Positions 17,029 through 25,400 of a stretch of DNA of 43,718 nt are shown piece after piece. How positions within the stretch are numbered: the stretch's first letter is position 1; each line of letters starts with the position of its first letter. The position numbers were made by a program, and so were the translations under genes. The notes under the pieces were generated by a model that made no database searches, had not been told where the DNA came from, and worked only from the letters and a program-made list of their open reading frames with translations. This DNA comes from Methanobacteriota archaeon (GTDB lineage: Archaea; Thermoplasmatota; Poseidoniia; Poseidoniales; Poseidoniaceae), in NCBI GenBank assembly GCA_004195635.1, contig PSPT01000012.1, positions 1-43,718 on the forward strand. Direction: 5' to 3'.

Positions 17029-17667
17029 ATGGCGGATGACTCGGTTAGTCTTACCATCCGTCGTGTACTTGCGGCTACTTGGAGGGGTGACAATACACCC
17101 ATTCCTTCTGCTGATATTTCTCGCACTTGGTGCCTTGACCTACAATGGTTTTCGACTGATGATGCTGAATCAGCAGTTACTGCTCTCGCTGAATCTGGTT
17201 GGTTTGTTCAATGTGATGAGGGATATGCTCCGGCAATTTCTACCAAGGGGATTACTGCACCCCTAGGTTTTTGCCCAAGAATTGAGTATCTTATCAATCC
17301 TACAACATTTTCTGAAAGCATTGCTACAGGTTCCTCTGCTGCCGCAATCAATCCACCTCCTACTTCCTCAATTGCCATTTCCAACGTAGAACCTAATCCA
17401 GGTTCTCCTTTACCCACGACTATTTCGTCTTCCACGACTTCCGAAACAGATACTGATGATTCCCCTGTAGACCCACGTATGAAATTAGTTCCCCGGTTGA
17501 TAAAATATGTTGGCCGTAAAGCTGGTCTAGAAGTAATGGAGATTGAAAGGCGAATGGAGAGGAAACAACTTGCACTTGGGCCGATTACTCCTTGGATGTG
17601 TCTCATCTTAATTGCCAAGGAACAAGGTTTACCAGTCGATGATATTGTTGTAATGTTCCAAGGATGA
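17029..17667 (+). CDS. DUF2240 family protein
   Basis: This 212-residue archaeal protein matches DUF2240. The N-terminal part has the LDLQWFSTDDAESAV block, followed by a helix ending LAESGWF and GYAPAISTKGITAPLGFCP. The C-terminal part (~145-212) holds the second conserved helical block ending ILIAKEQGLPVDDIVVMF. Between them is a Pro/Ser/Thr-rich insert of ~40 residues (~105-145) that I do not expect in shorter family members. DUF2240 proteins resemble winged-helix or nucleic-acid-associated proteins, but their role is not established. A T run after the stop may end transcription. Confidence 0.75.
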   Translation: MADDSVSLTIRRVLAATWRGDNTPIPSADISRTWCLDLQWFSTDDAESAVTALAESGWFVQCDEGYAPAISTKGITAPLGFCPRIEYLINPTTFSESIATGSSAAAINPPPTSSIAISNVEPNPGSPLPTTISSSTTSETDTDDSPVDPRMKLVPRLIKYVGRKAGLEVMEIERRMERKQLALGPITPWMCLILIAKEQGLPVDDIVVMFQG

Positions 17668-17689
17668 ATCGAAATCACACAGTTTCCAA

Positions 17690-17696
17690 TTTTTTT
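17690..17696 (+). terminator. oligo-T terminator after the DUF2240 gene
   Basis: Seven T in a row lie 23 bases after the DUF2240 stop and before the TATA-like box of the next small gene. Oligo-T tracts are the main archaeal intrinsic termination signal. Confidence 0.4.
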
Positions 17697-17717
17697 CATT
17701 CTACGACATCATTTCTG

Positions 17718-17729
17718 CTAATTATTCTT
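17718..17729 (+). promoter_or_regulatory. TATA-like box before the 37-codon ORF
   Basis: TAATTATTCTTA lies 24-35 bases before ATG 17753. With normal archaeal spacing, transcription would begin at or close to this ATG, giving a leaderless mRNA. Confidence 0.4.
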
Positions 17730-17752
17730 ACTTAGGAAGAGAATTGCTGAAA

Positions 17753-17866
17753 ATGTCTAAAGCGGGTAGAATTATTTGCTTGCCAAAACGGCCTCCAATC
17801 GGTTTCATCTCGGGTAATAGTTATACCACCGTCAGCGCCGCTGATGGCTGGATGGGATGCAAATGA
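17753..17866 (+). CDS. 37-residue small ORF overlapping the next gene
   Basis: ATG 17753 opens MSKAGRIICLPKRPPIGF and runs to TGA 17864-17866. The TGA overlaps ATG 17863 of the next gene in an ATGA arrangement, a common sign of coupled translation. A TATA-like box about 26 bases upstream fits a leaderless start. The peptide is basic at its N terminus, with three Cys or Trp residues toward the ends, and no membrane helix. No family is recognised. It may be a real small protein or a leader whose translation controls the downstream gene. Confidence 0.45.
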   Translation: MSKAGRIICLPKRPPIGFISGNSYTTVSAADGWMGCK

Positions 17867-18342
17867 GTGAGCGTAAGCAGGATGCAATGACTAGAAAATT
17901 TCTATTTTCTATTATGGAAGATATGGTTGAAGAAGAAACTAAACACCTTCGTGGGGATACCACTGAAGTTCAAAAGGATAAGACTGCGATGGGACATATG
18001 GATGCCTCGTTATCTGTTTTGATGGGTGTGACAAGAGATTCGAGTGCCGTTCCAACGAGGCCAACGAGTACAACTGGTTGGGCCAAATCTGTTCTTGAGA
18101 GAGTTGATGCATTACCACCTGAAGCGAAACCACTTGGAGTTCGCCGGGTAAAGCGTCGAAAGGTACGTGCACCACCTAGCCAATCTAGCGATGACACCTC
18201 AACTCTCAGGCCTCATTCAAATCCGCCATCTGATTTTTCAGCAATACCTCATGGTCATGTCGAAAAAGCCGCTCAACCGGCAAGACGCGTCCGAAAAGCC
18301 CGAGTCAAGGCCACAAGGGCAAAGATGAATGCAAGGCGCTAA
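17863..18342 (+). CDS. basic hypothetical protein with disordered C-terminal half
   Basis: Starting at ATG 17863 gives 159 residues; an ATG two codons earlier (17857) is also in frame. The later start is preferred because it forms an ATGA overlap with the preceding small ORF. The first ~60 residues look helical (MTRKFLFSIMEDMVEEETKHL). The rest is Pro/Ser/Arg-rich and strongly basic (GVRRVKRRKVRAPP, ARRVRKARVKATRAKMNARR). Such a tail is likely to bind RNA, DNA or the ribosome, by inference only. No catalytic motif is seen. Confidence 0.65.
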   Translation: MSERKQDAMTRKFLFSIMEDMVEEETKHLRGDTTEVQKDKTAMGHMDASLSVLMGVTRDSSAVPTRPTSTTGWAKSVLERVDALPPEAKPLGVRRVKRRKVRAPPSQSSDDTSTLRPHSNPPSDFSAIPHGHVEKAAQPARRVRKARVKATRAKMNARR

Positions 18343-18540
18343 CCGTCTGCAACATTTCCGAAACTACGGTAGCAGATTTTTTGTTCCGTAGCGATTGAGT
18401 GCTGATTCTCATATCAATATTATTTTCTCAGTTTAAGGTTGGTAATATTAGGATAGTGAGTTCACCCTTAGTATCAGATGCGAATTCGTTGGTAAGTATC
18501 AAAGCATCAGCACAGTTGCGCAGTAATAGAGGGAACTCTC

Positions 18541-19734
18541 ATGGACATTGCAAACCCAAGTGAAGAACATTTAATGTTGCGCGAAATGGTTAGAGGTTTT
18601 GTGACTGAGGAAGTAGAACCTCAGGCACTTGAATTTGACAAGAAGGAAGAATTCAATCGCGAACTTTTCAACAAATTAGGCGACTTAGGTTTACTTGGAA
18701 TTACAGCTCCAGTTGAGCATGGTGGTTCGGGAATGGATGCAATTTCTGCAGCCATTGTACATGAGGAATTATCCTATAGCGACCCTGGGTTTGCACTTGC
18801 TTACTTAGCGCATAGCATGTTATTCGTCAATAATCTGTCTTTCAATGCAAATGAGGAACAAATAGCAAGGATTGTCCCCTTAGTAAGTTCAGGTGAATGG
18901 GTTGGAGCGATGGCTTTGTCTGAACCAGATGTTGGGACTGATGTACTTGGTTTGTCCACAACTGCTGAACAAAGAGAGGATGGTTCTTGGGTTATTAACG
19001 GCCGTAAAATGTGGATTACAAATGGTTGTGTGGATGAGATCGGAACTCCCGCAGATGTAGTGTGGGTATATGCGCGCACTGGGTATGACGAGAAGGGGAG
19101 AGTTGAAATTTCCACTTTCTTAGTCGAGGCAGGAATGCCTGGATATTCAGTCGGGCAGAAGATTGAGGGCAAAACTGGAATGAGGGCATCAAATACCGCT
19201 GAACTGGTCTTTGACGATTGTATTGTACCTGAGACTGCTCTCGTAGGCGAGGTTGGGCATTCACTTATTCACATGATGCGAAATTTGGAGTTAGAAAGGC
19301 TCACTCTTGCTGCAATGTCGCTTGGAATTGCGAGGCGTAGTTTGGATATGATGAATAATTATGCAACAGAACGTGAGGCATTTGGCAAGAGTATCAGAGA
19401 CTTTGGGCAAATGCAAAAATATATTGGAGAGTCTTGGGCTAAGTATCGGGCAATGAGAGCCTATATCTACGATACGGCTGCAAACATGTCTTTAGGAAAA
19501 GCTGGACATCGTCTTGATTCAGATGGCGTAAAATTGTTCGCTACAACTGCTGCTAAAGAAATTGCAGATGCGGCGATGCAAGTAATGGGCGGTTACGGCT
19601 ATGTTGCAGAATATGTTGTCGAACGCTTATGGCGCGATGCGAAGTTGCTGGAAATAGGCGGTGGTACACTTGAGAGTCATCAGAAGAATATCACCAAGGA
19701 CCTTAGTAAGGACCCAGATGCAATTAACCGCTGA
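18541..19734 (+). CDS. acyl-CoA dehydrogenase, isovaleryl-CoA dehydrogenase-like
   Basis: This 397-residue flavoenzyme oxidises an acyl-CoA to the 2-enoyl-CoA, passing electrons to an electron-transfer flavoprotein. Family landmarks are AMALSEPDVGTDV, NGRKMWITNG, KTGMRASNTAELVFDDC, QVMGGYGY and RLWRDAKLLEIGGGT. The position that holds the catalytic Glu in most relatives (E-G-T near the C terminus) is Gly here. A Glu at 252 in LELERL sits where isovaleryl-CoA dehydrogenase carries its catalytic base. This favours a branched-chain substrate from leucine breakdown, though the exact substrate is not proven. The start is ATG 18541. No other beta-oxidation gene is adjacent. Confidence 0.9.
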   Translation: MDIANPSEEHLMLREMVRGFVTEEVEPQALEFDKKEEFNRELFNKLGDLGLLGITAPVEHGGSGMDAISAAIVHEELSYSDPGFALAYLAHSMLFVNNLSFNANEEQIARIVPLVSSGEWVGAMALSEPDVGTDVLGLSTTAEQREDGSWVINGRKMWITNGCVDEIGTPADVVWVYARTGYDEKGRVEISTFLVEAGMPGYSVGQKIEGKTGMRASNTAELVFDDCIVPETALVGEVGHSLIHMMRNLELERLTLAAMSLGIARRSLDMMNNYATEREAFGKSIRDFGQMQKYIGESWAKYRAMRAYIYDTAANMSLGKAGHRLDSDGVKLFATTAAKEIADAAMQVMGGYGYVAEYVVERLWRDAKLLEIGGGTLESHQKNITKDLSKDPDAINR

Positions 19735-19786
19735 AGATGTTGGTTGAGGTGAAAAACCTCATTTATCACACCACTATCGGAGATAC

Positions 19787-21583
19787 ATGACTTCGGTTGA
19801 TGACAATGCAGATTCAGTTTCCACCGACGAAATAGACTCCACTAATATTGAGGACGAAGAGTCAGTAGTCATTGTCATTGAGGATACAAAACTTTCCGAA
19901 AAAATAAAGCCTGTTGTTGATAAGACTGTTGAACTTGGTTCTGCCTTTGGTGGAAAGATGAAATCATTTGGAGGTGGCATTTCAAAATCCGCAAAGCGAA
20001 TGAAGGACAAGTTGAAATCTTCAACTTCTTCTGCAAATGAAGGTACTGCCTCAACTATGTCATCCAGCCCGAAAACTCCGACTTCTTCGACTGAAAATCA
20101 AGGTTATGCTACCCCACAACCAATGGAGTTGGAGGAATTGACTGTTGCAATGTTACGGGAAATGTTAAAGATTCAAGGTATGAAAGTTAGTGGTACAAAG
20201 AGTGAACTTATTGAACGCCTAAAGTCATCTCAAATTATACCCTCTCCCGAAATCCAAATGGAACCAATACAACCAGAAAATGATCTCCCGGAAATCTCCC
20301 AAGAAACTTCCCAAACGAGTCAAAATGAAAGCCAAAGTGATGACCATAGCGATGACCATAGTGAGGACCATAGTGAGGTCCATAGTGAGAGCCATAGTGA
20401 GGAATCTGCTGAAAGTGAACCTTCACCTCAAAAACCACTTGAAACATCTACTCCAGAACCTGAAGAGAAAAATCGAATTGCTAAGGACAAAAAGAAAGTT
20501 TCTAAGCGAATACGTGAACTCGAGAGAACACTTGGGCCACAATTGAAAAGCGGTCTTTCAACTGCATACAAAAAAGGATTAATTCCAGTATCTATTTCCT
20601 TATTATTCATCCTAAGTGGATTAATTGCAATTGGATATGCGGCACTATTATTTGCGGTAGTAAAACCCGAATTATTTTCTGGTTTGGGAATAGATTGGTT
20701 AGTAAATTTGAAATTCCTACTTCCTGAGACCTTAGTGGGGAGCGGCACTGCTCCATTAGACCAAATTACTACCACTTCACTCAGTTTGGGCATTTGTGTT
20801 TGCCTTCTATTTGGGGGGGTTCTAATATTTTTGCAATCAGAAATAGGAGTGATGCTTTGTTGTGCTATTTTAGTCGGCGTAAATGTCATTATGCGTTTTA
20901 TTCTCATTAGGTTTTCTTCAGAGTATATTTTGGCTGAAAGTATGATGGTTCTTTTCATCGATTTTATTAAGGGTATTATTTTCTGCTACATCGTATATAT
21001 TCCATTCTTCATGTTCCCTAAGGGCGCCTTCAATACAAGTAGAAAGATAGGTCCTTTTGAAATAATCTCTGAAAATGAATCCATTGCAGGGGATATTTCA
21101 AATAATACGCCATTGGTGGACGAATCGGAAGAGAGTGTGTATAGTATGGATATAAGAAATGAAATTGACAAACCAGATTTGCCACGCCCCCGTGCGAAAT
21201 TGGAATTTTATGAGAAATTGTTGTTGTTTTTGGGTGTCATGCCCATGTGGCCAATCGCTATTGCAATAACTGGATTTTCGGGCAATAATAAATCTATTCC
21301 ATGGGTTGATGATTTTGTAGTTTCAGAGCAACTTGTCGCAGTAGTTTGGCTCGCAACATTATTGCTTACTATGATAGTTTACCGCTTGGATAAATCTGCC
21401 AGAGATGATGGGATGTATTCCAAAGAAAAAGAGACCTATATGGAATTAATGGATCAATATAAAGCTGCTCATGGTAAGTATTTCGAATATATTCAACTTA
21501 AGGCTGAAGCCGGTAAACTGGATATTTTGGATAAATACCCCGGCCTCAAAAATGATGACAGTTCTACCTCAACAAGTAGTTAG
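19787..21583 (+). CDS. multi-spanning membrane protein with cytoplasmic SAP domain and S-x-x-H repeats
   Basis: The 598-residue protein has an acidic N terminus, a Lys-rich stretch (~57-77) and a SAP motif at ~114-148 (ELEELTVAMLREMLKIQG, then VSGTKSELIERLKS). An acidic His-containing repeat and a basic coiled-coil-like segment (KDKKKVSKRIRELERTL) follow. About six transmembrane helices begin near residue 264 (PVSISLLFILSGLIAIGYAALLF) and end near VVWLATLLLTMIVYRL, followed by a short C-terminal domain. SAP motifs bind DNA, so the protein could tether chromosome to membrane; this is inference. A run of seven G lies at 20813-20819. Acyl-CoA dehydrogenase ends 52 bases upstream. Confidence 0.75.
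   Translation: MTSVDDNADSVSTDEIDSTNIEDEESVVIVIEDTKLSEKIKPVVDKTVELGSAFGGKMKSFGGGISKSAKRMKDKLKSSTSSANEGTASTMSSSPKTPTSSTENQGYATPQPMELEELTVAMLREMLKIQGMKVSGTKSELIERLKSSQIIPSPEIQMEPIQPENDLPEISQETSQTSQNESQSDDHSDDHSEDHSEVHSESHSEESAESEPSPQKPLETSTPEPEEKNRIAKDKKKVSKRIRELERTLGPQLKSGLSTAYKKGLIPVSISLLFILSGLIAIGYAALLFAVVKPELFSGLGIDWLVNLKFLLPETLVGSGTAPLDQITTTSLSLGICVCLLFGGVLIFLQSEIGVMLCCAILVGVNVIMRFILIRFSSEYILAESMMVLFIDFIKGIIFCYIVYIPFFMFPKGAFNTSRKIGPFEIISENESIAGDISNNTPLVDESEESVYSMDIRNEIDKPDLPRPRAKLEFYEKLLLFLGVMPMWPIAIAITGFSGNNKSIPWVDDFVVSEQLVAVVWLATLLLTMIVYRLDKSARDDGMYSKEKETYMELMDQYKAAHGKYFEYIQLKAEAGKLDILDKYPGLKNDDSSTSTSS
20337..20400 (+). repeat. 12-bp tandem repeat encoding S-(D/E)-x-H
   Basis: Five full units of a GTGAxGACCATA-type 12-mer plus a partial unit encode SDDH, SDDH, SEDH, SEVH, SESH, in frame with the membrane SAP protein. 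The low divergence suggests recent expansion. The His/Asp pattern could bind divalent metal or change charge with pH. Confidence 0.85.
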
Positions 21584-21620
21584 TCAGAAACTAGTCCTCT
21601 TTCTTTTTCAGTAGATTGCC

Positions 21621-21673
21621 GGAGGTATTGAATGCAGGCCTCTCTTGGGCTGTTCTGTGTCAGAAGATTTTAG
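21621..21673 (+). promoter_or_regulatory. strong ribosome-binding site and ATG opening a 13-codon ORF, out of frame with the HD gene
   Basis: GGAGGT at 21621-21626 sits correctly before ATG 21632, but that ATG opens only MQASLGLFCVRRF and stops at 21671. The HD gene lies in another frame (+1) and overlaps it. Closely similar contexts (GGTGATTGA directly before the start) serve the genes at 33958 and 43420. Either the mini-ORF is a leader that couples translation, or a base has been gained or lost near 21640-21670. Confidence 0.45.
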
Positions 21674-22202
21674 GGGGTTGTTACTCAAGTGCCTATCACT
21701 GAAGGATTTACCTCGCGCTGGTTGGGTTAATCGAGGAGTCTCCAATCCCGAGAGCGTCGCCGCACACTCATGGGGTGTCGCGTTCCTTGCCCTGTCCTTA
21801 TGCCCGCCTTCCTTAGACAGAGGGGTTGTTGCAAGTATTGCCATTATTCATGATTTACCGGAAATTATTGTTGGTGACATTACCCCCACTGATGGCGTTT
21901 CAAGTGCGGAAAAGTCGCGGCTTGAAGGTGATGCTTCGGCGAAGATTTTTGCTCAACTTGGCGAATATTCTTTGAATGGCGAAAATGGTGTAAAAAACGC
22001 CCAATATTTGCACGAATTATGGCTAGATTATGACCATTCTCGGACTCCTGAAGGCCGCTTTGTAAAGGCCTGTGACAAGTTAGATATGGCTCTGCAAGCC
22101 TCACTCTATAGTACTCAGCAAGAACTTGACTTGGATGAATTCATCGAATCTGCACTTTCTCGCCTTGATGACCCTATTCTAATCACACTCATCGGGAAGT
22201 AA
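21657..22202 (+). CDS. HD-domain phosphohydrolase (YfbR/HDDC2-like 5'-nucleotidase family)
   Basis: The product is 181 residues from GTG 21657; TTG 21645 is also possible. Family features are LPRAGWVNRGVSNPESVAAHSW, which holds the first His, then IIHDLPEIIVGDITP (HD pair) and a late Asp in KACDKLDMAL, giving the metal-binding H...HD...D set. Relatives remove phosphate from deoxynucleoside monophosphates in the cytoplasm. The true start is unclear, because the best ribosome-binding site points to an ATG in another frame. The catalytic part is complete, so the enzyme is probably functional. tRNA-Gln lies 45 bases downstream. Confidence 0.82.
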   Translation: MSEDFRGLLLKCLSLKDLPRAGWVNRGVSNPESVAAHSWGVAFLALSLCPPSLDRGVVASIAIIHDLPEIIVGDITPTDGVSSAEKSRLEGDASAKIFAQLGEYSLNGENGVKNAQYLHELWLDYDHSRTPEGRFVKACDKLDMALQASLYSTQQELDLDEFIESALSRLDDPILITLIGK

Positions 22203-22246
22203 TTAACCAATATCCACAAAAACCCTAAGCACTCCGCCGTGACTAC

Positions 22247-22319
22247 AGTCCCTTAGTGTAGAGGTCCATCATTGTGGGTTTTGGTCCCGCAGACTCCGGT
22301 TCGAATCCGGAAGGGACTA
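22247..22319 (+). tRNA. tRNA-Gln (TTG anticodon)
   Basis: The acceptor stem AGTCCCT pairs perfectly with AGGGACT. The anticodon stem GTGGG/CCCGC (one T-G pair) encloses loop TTTTGGT, giving anticodon TTG for glutamine. The T arm is TCCGG-TTCGAAT-CCGGA. The discriminator base is A, CCA is not encoded, and no intron is seen. Confidence 0.93.
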
Positions 22320-22450
22320 CCTCAAATTCTTGCATTCCATTTGTGAGCCATTGCATATCGTTCCAGAACTCATCAACCTTCTCGCAATGAATCTATTGAA
22401 TGATAACACCAATTAGACATCCCTAAAGGCTTCACGGAAGTAGGCGCCCT

Positions 22451-25400
22451 ATGGGCGCAGTTAATGCTGGCAAGGCAATATTGGTTCTCGCCTTGATGCT
22501 CCTCACCTCGCAATCGACTTTATTGACATCCTCTAACATCCAAACTCAGGAAAGCATACCTACAAATTTAACTCCTGTTTATGATGGTGAAAGTATTATT
22601 GAAACTCCTCAATCAAATGAAAACTCCATCCCTCGAATAACCGTTTTCACCCCTTCTCTTGAGCACTGGACAGATCAAGGTTTTTTTCTTGTCGAAGTTG
22701 TAGTAATCACTTCCGATATCCTTGCACTACACCATTGGCAGGGGCGAAATAATCTCCTCCCCACGCAAGCGGAGGGGCAAAACAATGCGGCTGGAACTGA
22801 TTTTCCAAACGCTGGGACCTCCTCCCGCCTCGTGCCTTCAAATGTTGAGTCTCTGGCTGGTGTATTACAGCATCGCTCTCTCACTCTCCCCGGCTGGCAA
22901 GTTGCGAAATTGGCTTCTGTTGCTGGCACTTTAGCAGTATTTCCGGTTCTTGAGGACCCCGCTCCTGCTTCTGGTTTTCCCGAAACATGGGATTCTTCAG
23001 TTGATGAAAATGGCTTTGATGATGGTGATGCAGGTTCGGCGGGTGAAGGTTCAGAGGCTGACCCTGAAACTTGGGCCGCTAAGGATTTACATGGCGCAAC
23101 TAATGCTTGGCAGCGTAATGTCACTGGAAACGGAGTAAATGTGGCTATCGTTGATAGTGGTGTTGATTTCGCTCATCCTGACTTAAATGGCACTCAAGCC
23201 CGAGTAAATGATGCCTCCAGTCCTTGGGACGGCTGGCCGATAATGTTTGACCCACGTTCAATCAATGAATGGATTGAAGATGGTGATACATATCCTTCTG
23301 ATGGTAATTCATGGTACTCAGACACTTCAACCACCGATGTGGATGGCGATGGAGATGGTTTTTTGGATTCATCAGGATTGAATATTTCTGGACTTAATTC
23401 CGTTTCGGGTGTATTCCACATAGGCGAGCACCCCGACAATAATTTGCAATCAAGAGTTGGCGGAGATGTTGATATTATTGTCGTTGATGAACAAGTCAAC
23501 TCATCATATGATACAGTATATGTCGACCTAGATGGAGACGGTCAATTCTCCGATGAAGTACCTATGCGAAAAGGTTCCGAAACCGCAGGACTTGATCTCA
23601 ACAGTGATGGCCTTTGGGACCGTTCGGCAGGGCTGATATACTTCATTGCCGATGGCAACTTAAGTCTGCCTTACGCACCAACTTTCTCGGCTCGTCAAGG
23701 TTTGTCTGACCGCATCCCTAACAACGGTGATTTAGTCGCCTTCATGATAAACGAGAACGGTGGGCCAGCCGGAAGCCACGGCACTTTATGTGCCTCCTCA
23801 GTTTCTGCACAAGGAATAATTGCAAGTGGGAAAGTGCAAGGAATGGCACCAAATGCAAGTGTGATTGCAGTTGCAAATTATTACGCAGGCGGCTCAGGTT
23901 TTGATGCTTGGAGATTTGTCGCCGAAGGGTATGATGGTCAAACCGATAGTGGAGACGAAGCGCAAATCGGTTCTTTCTCTTTTGGATATTCATCTGTTGT
24001 CGATGCAGGTAGCGACCAAAATTCTCTCTACTTAGACTGGCTAACTCGAGTTCATTCTCAAAATACTACCTATCTCGTTGCCTTAGGAAATGGAGGTCAC
24101 GGTTATGGCACAGTTGCTAGCCCAGGTGGAGCTGCCGGTGTGGTTAGTGTAGGCGCATTTTCCTCGCGTACAAGTGGATGGAATGTGGCCACATATGGCG
24201 AGAGTGCATCATGGTCCGACCGCGGACCAAATAGTCAAGGTAGAATGGACCCCGACCTCGTCACTATTGGTTGGTCGGCAACTGGTGATGTAACTTTGAA
24301 TGAAAAAACCGATGCTAATTCTGCTTACCGCTCTTGGTCTGGTACATCTTTGGCTACACCTGTTGCGGCTGGATTAATGGCTCTGCTTTATGATGCCTGG
24401 TTTGTGGAACATGGTTCATTTCCCAATTCCCAACTAATCCGTGATTTGGCTATGTCAACTGCTGAAGACCGTGCCTATGATGGAAATGTGCAGGGCGCCG
24501 GTTGGTTTGATGCCGACCGAGCAACTGCTTCAATTTCCGGCGAGAATGGTACTTGGTGGACAGAGCCTGGTGCATGGATGCCTGGGCAAAATAACGGTGC
24601 TCACCGTTTATCGAATATTAATTGGCTCTTGCCGGGCGGAAATGATACTTTGCAATATAGTATTCATAACCCGACTCAAGATATTTTGAACCTGCAGATG
24701 AATGGAACTACTTGGCAGGCAACCTCTCATTTCAATCAATCGTGGGTCTCGCAGGAAAGTGGTGGTGATTGGGACGGCTATCAGTCCTCAATGCCTGATA
24801 TTGTCGTGCCGATATTAATTCACGGTGATGCCAATAACACCTCAATTGCCAGCGATGCTACTTTGGTTAGAGCAAGAGCGGTTATTGATGCGGCCGGATT
24901 TGATGGAGACAAAAATTATGCCAGCGAAAATAATGTTTATGTTCGCATTTATCGTTGGAATGATACCGATGGCGATGGATCTTGGTGGACAGACTCTGAT
25001 GGTGATGGATTAGTCGATAGTGGAGAATGGGAATCAAGTGGGGAATATTCAACGATTACTGAACACATGTATACCTCCTCACAGGTTGAAGCAAGGGTTG
25101 GAAATCCATGGGATTTGCCCGCTGATGGGATCCTACTCGGAGTATTTAGACGAAATGTAAGAAGCAGCCAAATTGACCCTTTAACTATCAATTATGATAT
25201 TACTGGATTTAGTAAGCGAATTGATAGTTGGTTGACCGTTCCTATTGCTATCACAGTGCCCCCTATGTCCACAATCACCGTCCCAATAGATATTGATATT
25301 CCACTAAATGCAACCCCTGGGCTTCATTTGTCATCCGTAGGAATACTTGATCAGAATAATCACTCGTGGAATTTACAGGTTGTAGCGACGATTGCTGGTT

